DNA from: Sialis fuliginosa | Taxonomy: Eukaryota; Arthropoda; Insecta; Megaloptera; Sialidae | Direction: 5' to 3' | Assembly: GCA_961205875.1 (NCBI GenBank) | Contig: OY540815.1 | Coordinates: 11,408,001-11,472,000, forward strand | DNA: 64,000 bases | Shown here: one piece after another, positions 34,230 through 47,070 of the stretch | Layout: every line of letters begins with the position of its first letter | How positions within the stretch are numbered: position 1 is the stretch's first letter | The notes under the pieces: model-generated | The model's input: the letters and a program-made list of their open reading frames with translations, nothing else | The model's database searches: none | Told to the model about the DNA's origin: nothing | Translations under genes and position numbers: made by a program

Positions 34230-34560
34230 AGTTGCAAAAAACTCACTTCCTGTCTACTCCCGCCGTTAGGGGTTGAATGTTGAAATTTTTATTTTAGTTG
34301 AATATTATTTTGTCCGAATTTACTTTAATATAGATAAATATATCAACATTTAAAAAAAATTATCCCTCTCCCCCTCCCATCACTAAGAGATTGAATTTTT
34401 GAAAATGCTATTTTTCTTGTAGAATATTTGTGCCGTTTTATTCGAGTGAATACAAACAGAAAAAAATTCTCATATAAACTTTTCCACCCCCTTGCAACTC
34501 GTTAGGGGTTGAATTTTGGGAAATGCTGAAATACATGTTTCATTATTTCATTATATGTAT
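34230..34560. repeat. Degraded interspersed repeat with 'AGGGGTTGAA' blocks
   Basis: GTTAGGGGTTGAAT occurs at 34265 and 34502, with a similar block between, and CTGAAATACATGTTTCATTA near 34528 matches the opposite strand of about 8020-8050. It looks like an internally repeated, old element. Confidence 0.45.
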
Positions 34561-35214
34561 ATAGATTATAAGTTGATTGTTATACGTTTACTGAATAAAG
34601 AACATATTTTTTGACCTGAATATGTTTTTATTTTACTTGTAAACTTTTTCGATGAGTTAAAATTGATTTAATCTCCAGAATAATTATTTTTGGTGGATTT
34701 ATAAGATACATAAATACGATTATAAAAATATTATAGAGAGCAATTAAATTTATGTTCTTACAAACAAAATTTTTAATACTACGAGTTTTTGAATAATTGA
34801 ACAGTCAAAATGGATTCAGAAAATGTCAAAGCATATATTATATAAGTACATAAATATTTAAATAATTTTCATATTATTTTCTTATATATATATAAAAAAA
34901 TAAATTTATAAAGGAAAAAATATATCCTTATTTCAAAATAATTTATTCTGCTCTATATAATTTCACTCTTTTATTTTAAATTAAAAAAAAATAATTAAAG
35001 GAATATTTCCTTATGGGAAAATAAAGTATGATTTTAAAATTTAGTTTCGGAAGATTTCCGTCGTACAGAGAATTTACCTTTCATAACTTTTTCGATATAT
35101 ATAAGTATCGTGCACTACGATCTGATCCAGTCGATGGCAAAATTGCGATATCAGATAGTAGAGGCCATTCAAAGTTAGGGGACGAAAATATAGATATGCA
35201 TGTGACTATATAAG
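34561..35214. other. AT-rich spacer
   Basis: Nothing supported. Confidence 0.4.
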
Positions 35215-35480
35215 TGTGCTGGTGCGTGTGTATGTGTGCGTAAGCCGATTAGAATCCTTTGAGCTTCTTGCACACCACCCCATTTGCTCTCCCTCGGGGG
35301 ATTGTTTTCAGATACAAATTACGCCACCGTTTTAAACATTCATGTAGAGTCATGATAATTTTGTAAGATGCCCTCGCTTGTATGTATGGGGGGTGAGGGA
35401 ATAAGAGGTAAGTGAGGGATGCTGTGTCGTGTTTCACACGTTTATTAGTGCCGGGTAAAGGGTTAGGAAGATGCAAGTGA
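35215..35480. other. GC-richer island 6, possible regulatory DNA
   Basis: Normal composition block (CCCATTTGCTCTCCCTCGGG) in AT-rich surroundings, with no repeat ends. The minus frame through it has no protein features. Confidence 0.3.
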
Positions 35481-35649
35481 TATGGGATTTATATGCCCAT
35501 TTCATTAAATGCATTTTAGAGAATTTAGTTAGACTGAAATTCAATCAGAATTGGATTATATCTTTGTAGGATTAAAATATTTCACTTTGATATTGGTGTA
35601 AATTCCTAATATTAAAAAATTAAGACAAGTGCAAGCTATATTTGTAAAC

Positions 35650-36107
35650 TGGTGTTCCGTGCTATTAGTCCCCACCATTATTGAAAAACGTGTAAGGGTA
35701 AAATCGTAAGAAATATTTTTTGTTGAAAAACTTTTTCTTTAAAACCAATCCTGATAATTTGACTCCATTTACACCAAATTTTTCTGAGAAATCTTTTTGG
35801 TGATAAGGATCGGGGATAGCAAATTTTAAGTGTTTTTTCCTGAAAAATGCATAAAAAATACATAATGTATATTGTTGAATCTTTTTTGTAACACCCTTTT
35901 TTCATTTCCCAATTTACCCCCTGAAATAAACCCCCAGAATCAAAATTAAACTTTTTATACTTCACGTCTATAATTAGGCCAACACAATCTATCTCTGTGC
36001 TAAATTTCAAATCTTTATGTTAAATTGTTTTAGTGAAAATCGCCTGTGACGGACGGACTGACACCAAAGTGATTCCATAAGTGTTCCGTTTTCCGAGAAC
36101 ACTAAAA
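35650..36107 (-). repeat. Interspersed repeat related to the 'GTTCCG' class
   Basis: On the minus strand it begins TTTTTAGTGTTCTCGG with a tandem ACGGAACAC, then tcagtccgtccgtcac, and ends near AGCACGGAACACC. The layout (TTTTTAG start, gtccgtcc stretch, CGGAAC end) resembles the repeats at 6866 and 28172, but the interior differs. The open frame 36010-35678 is a by-product. Confidence 0.5.
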
Positions 36108-37984
36108 ATGATCTATATGTACTTATATAATATGTTTTTACTATGCATATATGTATGTACGTAAGTTCAGAACTTCATAAGCACTGGTCCGATTTGAAAT
36201 TGTTTTCACTGGTGGATAGTTCAGACCTTCGGGAATAATATAGGCTAATAGGTTTAATAGCGATATCACAAATGATGATTGAGCAATGAAGAAAATAATA
36301 GGAGCTCATGGACCAATAAGTCTTACATCTGGATCAACTATTACATCAAAATCATGTATGGAAGTTATGTAGGGGTTTAATTAGTTAGCGTATATCTGTC
36401 TTTAATAGATAATTTATTAGATATATTTTTTAACACGCATTATATTAGTATAGAGTAAAGAGCCTTAAAAAAGAAATAAAAATCTAAGTTTTAAGATAAA
36501 AAAATAAAAATACACGGCGAGAGTTAATTTCTTACTTGTGGTATGATGGGGTGGACAAAGGACGAAGTGTCGTATTCTTTAGTATAGATAGATGCACGGG
36601 CTGGAGAAGGGACACTCGATTCTGTTTACAATTATGTCTACATAGTATTATAAATAAATTTAATAAAAAATAATGAAATGATAGTTTATAACATTTACCG
36701 ACAAAAATTAAACAAAATATACGTGATACATAAATATATTTAATAAGAAAAATATAATTATATTATTTTAGTGAACTGAAAGCACTAATTGTATAACAAT
36801 ACTAATATAGGTAAGGAAGGTTATTCACATCGAAAGAAGAAGAAACATAATTTTTCACTTTCTTTGTTCTTTTTCGGTAAAACTCGCTTGATTTCGATTG
36901 TTTTCAACTATTTAATTAAATAAAATATGATATATTAATTTATTTTAAGCTTATTTCAGGATTTTTTTTTCGTAACAACATAAAATATAATCTTTTCAGT
37001 CTTTTGTTATGCTTTTATTCGCATCTTAAATAATAAAAAAAGTAAATTTTATAATACTTTGTGTTTTTAAGAGTCGACAAAAAGATGAACAATGAGCAGT
37101 GCTTCTGTGGGCAACCTCCCTTATTCAATTATTAATACAAACATATGTAAATAGGTAATCTACATAATATGTGTTATATACCTACATATATCTACATAGG
37201 TACCTTATTTATATTTTTATTAATATTCAATAGTTTCATTGTATGAATAAACTTAAAGTTCGGGAGATAAAAAACACCCATAATACATATTTGACACAAC
37301 TTACATAACTATTTATTGAATTATTATTAAGACAATATTTAATACAATGTAATAAAATACAAGCAATAAATAAATGCACATATGAGAAAAGATTTTGCTA
37401 CAGTATGATCGTTGAAGCAGTAAGGAATGTTTTCAATTTAGTTTATATTTGATAGTTTTGTTACAAGAAGCTACCGACAACGGTTAAGTTCAATCGCGCT
37501 CATAAGTTTAAAAACACAAAGCTCTTAAAATTAAATTTGTTATTGGTCGTTCTTATGAAGCAGACCTTATAAAATCTGATCTAACCAATATCAATATGAT
37601 ATTAAAGTTAAAAACATGACATTTATATTGATTTAACTGGATACATTAATTCAGCGCCCCATAAATTGTAAATTTCAAATTGAATTGTATCATTGTGAAA
37701 GATTTAAACTCTAATCGAATAAGGGAATTATAAAACCAATTTACCTTGCACATTAGTCATTATCTACAAATGGTAAAATGAACAAAATATGATTTATTGG
37801 TTTATTGCTTAGACAATTTTGGTACATTCAAATTTATGAAAATGACCTATGTGTTATTTAGACAATTATTTTATTAAATAATATTAATCTGAAACCAATG
37901 CCATGGAATTGTTAAAAATCATTATTTAAAACATATTACCTGCAGTACCTTTATATTACCATGAAAATATGTCATTGTAATTCA
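36108..37984. other. AT-rich spacer
   Basis: No supported gene or repeat end. Confidence 0.35.
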
Positions 37985-38340
37985 TTTAATTTTTACGTAC
38001 CTATAATAATACCCCTCCCCAAAAAATTAAATACATATCTTTTTCATTGAAATGGGACCGTTATCAAGCCAGACCCAACCATCTAACCAAGTTTCATTAA
38101 TATCGGTTTAGTGGTTCATGAGTTATGCGTGTGACAAGGATTCAGGGGACAGACACACACGCAGGCAGATAAACGGACAGACGGACGGACAGACAGACAG
38201 ACACAGAACGAAAAATGTTTGTCTTGACCTGAAATGGAAAGATCAATTTAAAATTTTGAAATCTGAGAACAATTTTTTTGTCTCATTCTAAAACGATCAC
38301 AATGCTTTTCGTATCTTCGAAATTACGAGGAAGTAAAAAT
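37985..38340 (+). repeat. Interspersed repeat ending ACGAGGAAGTAAAA
   Basis: It contains AACCAAGTTTCATTAATATC, a cggacagacggacggacaga stretch and the end CGAAATTACGAGGAAGTAAA, a common insect repeat layout. It is a single copy in this window and non-coding. Confidence 0.5.
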
Positions 38341-38389
38341 ATTATCGGTATATCCTGTATATTTTAATCGATAACTAAATATAGTGGCT

Positions 38390-38570
38390 TTGCGAGAAGG
38401 TATTCGAATGATATGACGAGTATGCATTTGTTGGAGAAAGAGGAATGGGCTACCTGCATGAAACTATCCGGATGGCCATTGCCGAGCTAATTCAAATGCA
38501 ATTTCCGGATAGATAGAATCGTTCGCTTTATAGAGAATGGCATTACGTAAAATGCACTGATCGTAAGAAT
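38390..38570. other. GC-richer island 7 with inverted CTATCCGGA
   Basis: A normal-composition block. CTATCCGGA at 38464-38472 and its complement about 35 bp later could form a stem, but the arms do not extend well, so a microRNA precursor is not supported. Confidence 0.3.
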
Positions 38571-39156
38571 TTCAGTACTAAAATGAAAACAACATTTTGT
38601 AAGATATATCAATTATTGCACTTTAACGCAAAGCATCGCGATAAGGTGTTAGAAGAGGATGAAATCCAGCTGACAAGAAATCTTTTTAAAAAACTTCACT
38701 ATAATAGGATATGTGTATCTGTAAATACCTTTCTCTGGTTTATTAGTAAGAAAAATTATATTTGTTTAATTTAGTTGTATGAACAGTGTTGTTATAATTC
38801 CTTATAATTCTTGTTAATGTTAAAAATTGCACTCTAATAAAATAAAAATAATAATAAGAATAATGATATAGAGTAACTTTAGTTTGATTAATAATAAAAA
38901 ATAAACAATATTTTCAAATATAATACAAACTCTTATAAAGAATAAAAATATGTATGTATATATAAAAACAAAATCAATATGTCTGTACGTAGTAGAAATA
39001 AAATAGTTCTCAAAATTTCACGTATTTATTTTCAGAAAATAATGGCATAATAAAAAACTTATTAGAAAATCAGTATGTTTTTTCTCCAATAGTATTACGA
39101 TGGGGATAGTATATTGCGTGTACTCCAAAGTGGTTATGGGGTTACTATTTATCTTC

Positions 39157-39172
39157 CCAATAGAGGGCAGCA
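39157..39172 (+). promoter_or_regulatory. CTCF-like binding site
   Basis: CCAATAGAGGGCAGCA fits the CTCF core pattern CCASYAGRKGGCRSYR at 15 of 16 positions. CTCF marks insulators in many insects. Sequence match only. Confidence 0.4.
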
Positions 39173-39179
39173 CAGACGT

Positions 39180-40839
39180 CATGAAGATGTTATTTGAAAT
39201 TCATTTTATGAAATCAATTTACTATTAACGTAATTCAATGTAAATTTATTGATTTTGTTTGACATTTAATTGGCATTAAGATTGACATTTATAAAATATA
39301 TATATTTTTTTTATTATATAAATTATATTCTATATATATTTTTTGTTGCATAAACAGTACAAAAATTAGTTCTATTAGAAAAGTGTAATTTTTATATTTT
39401 CAATTATATTTACTTATTTTATAATTATATAGATAAAATTTATTTCTTATATGTATATGTATATGTATATTTTAATGAAAAACAATAAAAAGCGCTACAT
39501 TGAAAAGTATTATTTAATAGGTACATTATTTTAAAGTTTAGTAATAATATTATTTCAATTTCTTACTTTTATAAATATTTTTAGGGTAAAATGTATATAT
39601 CTTACAATTAGACAGAATTTTATAACATTTATTATTCTATAATAAAACGACGTTCTTTTTACCTTAGTGTTACGAATTAATTAATTTTGAAGATGTATAA
39701 TTAATGTTAGGTAGCAAAAATTAAGTGGAATGAAAAATTTTCTCATTCAAACAACAATTATACTAATTTAATAAAATTACTTTAAAAAGACAGCGACAGT
39801 TTGTATACGTTTTTAATTAAATTGTTAGGCTGTTCTTTAATTTTTTCCCTTCTTCTTACAAACACTCATATTTTGTAAATGTATTAGTATATACAAAATA
39901 TACAAACCTACATATGTATTGTATTTTTTTCATTTACAGATTATTTAAGAATACACACTTTTATGTAACGTCTGAATTTTTTCTTTTATTTTAACAATGT
40001 TGTTATTAGGTTATACATACTAGCATTTAGTATTTATTGTTAGTATGAAATAAACAAAGAAAAGAATTATTTACTATAATAATCTCCATGTAATATCTTT
40101 GTTCTTTGTAACTAATTTTGTTTTTTTCTCTTATAAAATTTTTTGTGTATTGTTGTAACAGTTACTATCTGTAATTTAAAAATAACGATTTGCGTACAGA
40201 AGTATTGAATAACATACATATGTTACCTTTTTTGTTATAGAAAAGTTATATATATATATATATGTCATTATTTATCTTTGAGTTAGTTACAATGTTAACA
40301 CTCGATGCTTGATTAATAATTTTTGTATTTGTTTAATGCCCGGTAGGTATTATCAACCAATTTAAAGCTCCTTTAGCGCTAAATGCTCATTTAATCTAAA
40401 TTTTGTATATTACAAACGTGATTTAAATCAATATTTAGGTTCTCAATGAAAAATATACATAATATGTGTAGTAAAAACATAGCGCAGAAAATTAAAAACG
40501 CATTTAATTATATGTATTATGATTGGTTCTGTTAATTATATGACAATTAATTAAAGTAGCATTTAGTTAAACTTGATAATATCGGACGTGAATGTTTTAG
40601 TCTTTTAGCTTATTTAATTTAAAAATATCGTCTCTACGATAATAATGAAAATATTCTTATTAATAAAACTCAGAAAGAGTTAATATTTACCATCGTCATA
40701 ATAAAAAATATTTATATTTATTACCTCAAAGAACCGTGAAGAAAATACGTAGAGAAACTGCTTCATATTAAACATAAAATTTATCCGGCCTTAAAATTTA
40801 ATGCCACTTAATTTAGCAAATTTTATAATGAGTGTTATA
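39180..40839. other. Very AT-rich spacer
   Basis: Among the most AT-rich parts of the window; no gene or repeat end seen. Confidence 0.4.
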
Positions 40840-41190
40840 AAAAGCAACGAACGCAAGACTCAGCGGTAACAGAACATACAAATTTCGCCCAATTATTCAA
40901 CGTTGGGCAACTCCTCGGGGCACATAAACAGCCCAAGGCGAGTTACCGAGCGATTTACCCCGCCTAACCCCTCGCCCCTCCCGTTAAATATACATACACC
41001 TCGAGCCGACGTACTTAAAAACCCAATTTGAAAGTTTAATAGGTACTGAAACAATCCTGAACATTTACTCTCTATCGTACTTGACATGGATAATTAAACT
41101 CTACCGCGAAATGGAGTTTGGCGTCGTGCTGGGGAAGATTCGCCGCGATAGGCTCAGGTCGATAGCGCATCCAACATTTTTATTCTATTG
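40840..41190. other. GC-richer island 8, possible regulatory DNA
   Basis: A sharp composition change with many CpG (CCGCCTAACCCCTCGCCCC). No splice-supported frame and no repeat ends. Confidence 0.35.
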
Positions 41191-42169
41191 TGTTTTTATT
41201 GTCGGAATATTTTAGATTATAGCAGATATTGATATATTCTTTAGTTCTGATTTAGAAGCCAAAATTTATTGATTACCTGAGTTGTTGGGTATAGCCGGGG
41301 TAGATGTCGGAATGTCACAATGACAACAACTAACCATTATTGTTTTAATATCTTGTATTTACTTTCTTATATGTGATTTGAACAAATTATTTCTCCGGCT
41401 CTCGTTATTCTTATTTCTTTACTATATGCATTGTTTGTATAGTATGTAGCGAGTTGTTTATTAAAATATGTATTGTATATACTGTCGTGGTTTTTTTTGT
41501 AGAACTAAATAAACCCTACGTAAGTTTAGTATAAGCAGGTGTATGATTTAAATAGTCCGCATGTTTTTTTTTAATGATTTCTTTCAGTACTTCTGTAATT
41601 TACAAGAAATTTTTTATAGATTAAGGTTTTTTTATGAAATTTGTTGATAAAATAACAAAAGCTTGCATCTATAAAAAAATGGTAATTCCAATTTTACTTT
41701 TAATTGCAGGGCAGGCACCAAACTTTTCGGCACCAAATGTCAATGTTCTTGTTAAAATTTGGAAAAATTAAAAAAAATATTTGACAAAAAATTGATAATA
41801 CTATATATTCAATATTCATACTTTATAATTCATTTCATCATCAAATAGATTATATTTGAATTTAGCGTTACAGGTTGGTGCCCTCTCCGCCTTTGCATAA
41901 CGGCGACCATATACATATATACTGTTACATATTATAATTGTTATTTCAGTAAACACTTTGCCATACACTGCGATAGACGAGATATTTACAGAGCTTAAAT
42001 TATGAATATTTCATCAGATATTACGTTAAATATTATAAAAGATACTCCCATAAAATAGGTAGTAATGATCGTGTAAAAATATGAATGTTAGATGAAGATA
42101 TGAGAATGAAAACTGCAATTTCTGTATAATTACATAACCTCGATAACCGCATTAATTCTGTGTGCATAC
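41191..42169. other. AT-rich spacer
   Basis: Two short pieces near 41709 (GCAGGGCAGGCACCAAAC) and 41874 (GGTTGGTGCCCTCTCCGCC) may be the worn ends of a small element; not strong enough to call. Confidence 0.3.
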
Positions 42170-42600
42170 ATCCCAACCATCATCTTCATTAAAGTTTCCG
42201 TTGAAAAGAAAACAAAATGAATCCAGTTCGAAATCCAATTATAATGGAAACAGTTTCAAAGTTTCCCCGTTCACATCAAGGCCGGGGCCCATTTGCGTCT
42301 GCTGCGGCATCAGAGGTCATTACAAGTAATAACTACGTACTTGATACATTTTATGAGCCCCTCGTGTTGCAACCCCCGACCCCAACAAACCGCACCACCC
42401 TCCCGGCGGTTCAACAAGAGCTCTGCTACTTGTTGCTCTCGATGGCGTCACAGGGGTAGCGGAGGTCATAGATTGTTGCATTCGGGAAGGGGGAGGAGGC
42501 GGTGGAAGATAATAGACAGTTTAATTAAAGCGTGTCCATACGGATGCGTTAAAAAATTGGAATGAAGAGAGAGAAGCTCTTTTGTTGTAACCCTTTGGTC
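42170..42600. other. GC-richer island 9, possible regulatory DNA
   Basis: Contains CAAGGCCGGGGCCCATTTGC and a purine-rich run (gggaagggggaggaggcgg). Two overlapping plus frames are open here only because the block is GC-rich. Confidence 0.35.
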
Positions 42601-43506
42601 GAAGGTTTTATTGCGGGTAAATTATAGGTTCTGTAGAATTGAACTAAATTAGAGATTTTAGATACGTGCTGCTTATTAGAATTTATTTATTTGTGAGATG
42701 AAAAGAATATACAATATTTTCTTATTAGAGCATGTTTTTTTAACGTTCAAATTGTTTCTGTATCACGATATATGCATCAAAAATGAAAATTATACATAAT
42801 ATATACAATTACAGAGGGTCATTGACGGCAAAACTTGGTAAAGTGGTGTCTTTTTGGAAAAATGCAAATCAACTCATATACATATACATATACACGTACT
42901 TTTTTGATGAAAAACCCTACAGATATAAAATTCTGTGTTCGTCATTAAATGTAAAATTATTTTATGGTAGTAAAAAAAACGAAGTTGATTTCAGTTTGTT
43001 TTTAATAATTTGCCATGCTTTTGTAATTTAAACATCGAGGCACAACACAACATTTATAGTTCCTTTTTGTATCCGTTTTAATTTTAACACGATGAGTTAT
43101 TTTGAATTCAATAACAAATTGAAACAAACCACATGTGGTTGGTATCGCGGTATCGCTCGAGTTATTAAATTTTTAATCGGTTATAATTTTTTAAATATTT
43201 TTTCAAAATAAAAAAATCGTCATTAAAATGTAGTGATTTTATTACATTTCTTTTTATTGCAAAAAATTATTTGGCGTTTGGTGCACCTTCTATTAAAGTA
43301 AGAAAAATATGTTTTATTTTTATAACCATTCTCCCTTCAACCAAAATGCAAAAAAGTGCAGATAGTGTTTTTGTTAAATTATAATTTTAATAAAAATTTA
43401 ATATACTATTTTCTGTAATGTTATTTAATACATTGATAACTAAAAAAAAATATATTTGTGTGGTACAAGTCTTGAGGCTTCCACGGTGATCTTGATATGG
43501 ATCTTA

Positions 43507-43633
43507 GCTTCTGGCTGTAAGCCGCGTTGGTTTGGTCGTGTTATCGGCCAACGTTTCGTCACACATTGCAGTGGACATCTTCAGAGCTCTTCTTAAAGTG
43601 CTTTTAAAAGAACGCGGCTTACACCCAGAAGCC
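43507..43633. repeat. Short inverted-repeat element with hammerhead-like core
   Basis: Arms GCTTCTGGCTGTAAGCCGCG (43507) and its near-complement at 43611-43633 flank a core that reads, on the minus strand, CTGAAGATGTCCACTGCAAT ... CGAAACGTTGG. This layout is common in insect repeats related to Penelope-like retroelements; the class is inferred. Confidence 0.5.
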
Positions 43634-43959
43634 AAGATCTTTATTTGTGTGGGTTGATACATTACTGCATAACAGAGTCCATATTAACTGCGAATAAACT
43701 TTGTGTGCCTGACATGATTTTCTCAAGAAAAATGCTTGCTGTATGTATATTTGACATGTATTTATTTTGTCTTCAACAAATGTGAAATGTGTATTACACA
43801 GCAATTAAATAAATAAAAACATTAAATATTTAACTTACTGCTACAATTACTCATGAAAACACATACGTACTTCACACAAACATGCATTCACATTTATCTT
43901 ACAATCGCACACCCACTCACACATACATACACAGACATACTATACATGTATTTAGTGCT

Positions 43960-44230
43960 GAGAGAATTCCAGCAGGAAGTTGGCGTAGCTCGCTCCGGTG
44001 AGCGCAAAACTCCCGGACCCGGTGTATTTGTGTGTGTGTATGTGTGTGTATGTAAGACGGGAGAGGGATGAAGGTGTAAGATAAACCGACGTGTAATTAG
44101 GCATAGTTATGCCTTCAGACGGTTTTGCTTCCGCTATTATAGGCTACATTAGTGTTCCGCAACTCTTGTTCGGTGCACGGAGATTACGATCCGTAACACA
44201 TATACAGCCACAGTTATGCATGCTCTCTCT
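43960..44230. other. GC-richer island 10, possible regulatory DNA
   Basis: Contains GCTCGCTCCGGTGAGCGC, a short GT-rich run and CTTGTTCGGTGCACGG. No gene structure. Confidence 0.3.
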
Positions 44231-44895
44231 CTTTCTTTATCTATCATATGTATGTATATAAATTAATATTGAATGAAATTTGGGTGCTTTTTATTTGTGA
44301 GATGCTGTTCAAAATTTGTTTAAGAATAAAATCTAGTTTTAATCGTAGTAAGCAAGGATTGACTTCAGAATAAATATAGGTGATTCCTTCAGAAACAATT
44401 TTGGACATTACCCCAACCATTTGTTTTTAAATTTTTTTCGGAATAGTCCAGAAAAAAAAATATTTTCTATTTTTTAGTAGGGGAAATCCATGTAATTGAA
44501 AATGCGATTTTTCTCAAAATGGAACCATTCTGGTTTTTAAATGTATTTTACATAATAATAAAATTTGTAATTTTTTTTTTTTAATTTTCAAAATAATCAC
44601 CAGTGTTATGTATAATTCCGCTAAAAAAATAATAAAAAATAGGAAGTAGGTAATCTTTTTTTTTTCAAATTACGAAAAAATAAATCAATAAGTTATCGAT
44701 TGTTTACCATACCAAATTTAAGCAATAAAGCTTTTAATATTAATGAGTTACAAACAATAGAACATTGATTATTAGACAAAGTTGACAAATAATGAGTTAT
44801 TTATAAACTATGAGTAGAAAATAACAGCATATTTTGATCTATAACGCACTGCTTACTTTTAAAATTAGTCTTTTTTTAAAAGTGCTCGATAGTAA

Positions 44896-45466
44896 TAGTC
44901 CTCAGTACGTCGACCCTTTTGTTAATTTATTACCATACTTCTGAAACTTCGTGAGTGGTTTCTTTTTGACGAGTCTAACAACTTTTTTATTTGCGAAATA
45001 TCATAAAAATGGGGATTTTTGAACGTACACCCAAGAATTTTCCGGGCGGCGAATTGGAAAAACGGCCCAAAATATTTGTCGGAACAAAATTACCAATGGA
45101 TTATAAGATAATACGGTGAGAAGATCGAACAAACAATTGTCGGACAAAAATAGTGCGGTATCACCTTATCTGCCATCTCCAACATGTCAAAATAATGAGG
45201 TTGTTTTAGTTTATTACCAGCTACCTGAATTTGGTGGATTATTAAATAATTGGTTTACAATCCATTTGTCATTTTGTCTAACAAATATCTTGGATAGTTT
45301 TTCCATACCGACGCCTGGAAAATTCCGGGCCTGCACGTTCGAAAATTCTCCATTTTTAAGAATTTTTGAAAATAAAAAAGTTTTTAGGCTCGTCAAAAAG
45401 AAGCCACTCACGAAGTTTCAAAAGTATGGTACTAAATTAACAAAAGGGTCGACGTACTGAGGACTA
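44896..45466. mobile_element. Fold-back element with long inverted repeats
   Basis: About 150 bp at each end are inverted copies starting TAGTCCTCAGTACGTCGACC. TAA flanks both sides (44893-44895, 45467-45469), a 3-bp duplication as used by PIF/Harbinger elements. It is 571 bp; the frame 45116-45460 crosses an arm and is not a gene. Confidence 0.8.
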
Positions 45467-46551
45467 TAAATATTATGTATAGTTCGTACCTTCTCTACCA
45501 AAAATCAATTCTCAAATTGGTTGGCAAAATCGATAACTTACATCCACATATTATATTGTATGTTGTAATACCTAGGTATACATATATATTATATGTATAC
45601 ATTATACATACATACCTTGGTGATAAATGTTTCAGTATTGATATACGGTAGACATATTAATTATATGTTTTAAGACAAACAGCGGCGTACCTATGAAGAT
45701 AAATAGTTGATATTAATGAGGTTCACGTTGCAGGTGGTAAACTCTGTATTTCCGTAAACATCTTTGCTGTAAAATGTGTGACAATTTTTTACATACACTT
45801 GATTTATTACTGACCAGGATATTAGCGATATTGTGACATATAATTACGACGTTAATTTAGTTTGTAATTTATTGTTCTACGATTTTAATTGATTCGAATA
45901 AGCCATAGTAAAATATTGTTTTTGCAATTTGAACTAGAAAGAACGTATGTATTAATAATAATTGAACTAACTATTTTCAAGTTATTGAAACTAAATTTCA
46001 ATAACTTGATAAATAATTATTTGTTATCGAACTAAATACTATCTAAATTTTGTCATATTATTGGTATAGCAGTTTTTTTAGTACAAAATGTGTAAAAAAC
46101 AATTCATATTTTCAATATGTTTAGAAATCTTTTGATTCACCTTATATAATTAATTTATGAATATTATATGTATTTTTCGTATCACCGACTCATAAAATTT
46201 ACAATCATTCAAAATATATATTGAAAACTTCATTTAAGTTAGTTTTTATCAAATTTAAATCTAAATAAATTTAGTTATATGTTGGTTGGTGTAGAAACTT
46301 TAGAAAATAAATGAAAAGTAATTTAAAAACTTTAATGTTTAAAATACATTGAAGTTCTGCAAGGAATTGAATAAAATAAAACAAATAGAAATGCGACAAA
46401 AGAGTAAAAATATAAATAGATAGAAAATAAATAATACATGAATATCATTACTTATCTATAGTAATCTATAACAGCGGTCGCGAAAGCGTCTTTCACGAGC
46501 TAACGGAAGATTGAAGTATAGTAATTCTCGATTTTTAAGTAACTTATATGA
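45467..46551. other. AT-rich spacer
   Basis: No gene or defined repeat. Confidence 0.4.
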
Positions 46552-47070
46552 GGTACTATAAGAGCAAGGTTTACTGTTTTTGTGATTTACGGGCTTTTTT
46601 GTAATTCTCATGAATTCATGTTACTAATAAAACAAGTAACTCTTTGTTTAATCAATTTAATTACCAAAGTCTGCAAATATAATTTGTTTTTGAAATTATA
46701 GCCTTTTATTTTGTTTATGTTTTTTCATCAGTAATGGATAAAGTAAAACCAGTAATGAGCACACAGTGAAGGACACTTGATAATGTTTACAAAATGATAA
46801 GTACTACGACACAAAATAGTTTAAAGTTACAAAAGAAAGAATCGTCAAATTTGAAACAATGTAAAGCAGTTGCTTTGATAATATAATAATTAATAAATAA
46901 AATATACTAATAATTAGTTTAAATGTCCATCATTTTGACAGCTATTGGCCGATTGTCATCAAATCACGCTGTAAGACAGTTAAATGTACATAGATTAATA
47001 TTCAAAAATGGTAGTAATCAAATACAACAAATATTTCTAGCTCAGTGTATTTAATTAAAAAATAAGTACC
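46552..47070. mobile_element. MITE related to 23327-23766, copy 2
   Basis: Ends GGTACT ... AGTACC and an interior that follows copy 1 in order. It carries about 140 extra bases near 46600-46745 that copy 1 lacks, so copy 1 is probably internally deleted. The terminal repeats are shorter or more worn here. Confidence 0.7.

Noticed and set aside
35678-36010. 110-codon minus frame
   Set aside because: By-product of an interspersed repeat.
38464-38510. Inverted CTATCCGGA pair as a microRNA hairpin
   Set aside because: Pairing does not extend beyond about nine bases and the arms match no microRNA I know.
42217-42565. Two overlapping plus frames with Pro/Arg-rich product
   Set aside because: Two frames open together in a GC-rich block; no family features, no splice support.
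45116-45460. 114-codon plus frame
   Set aside because: Runs across an arm of the fold-back element; the opposite strand is open too.
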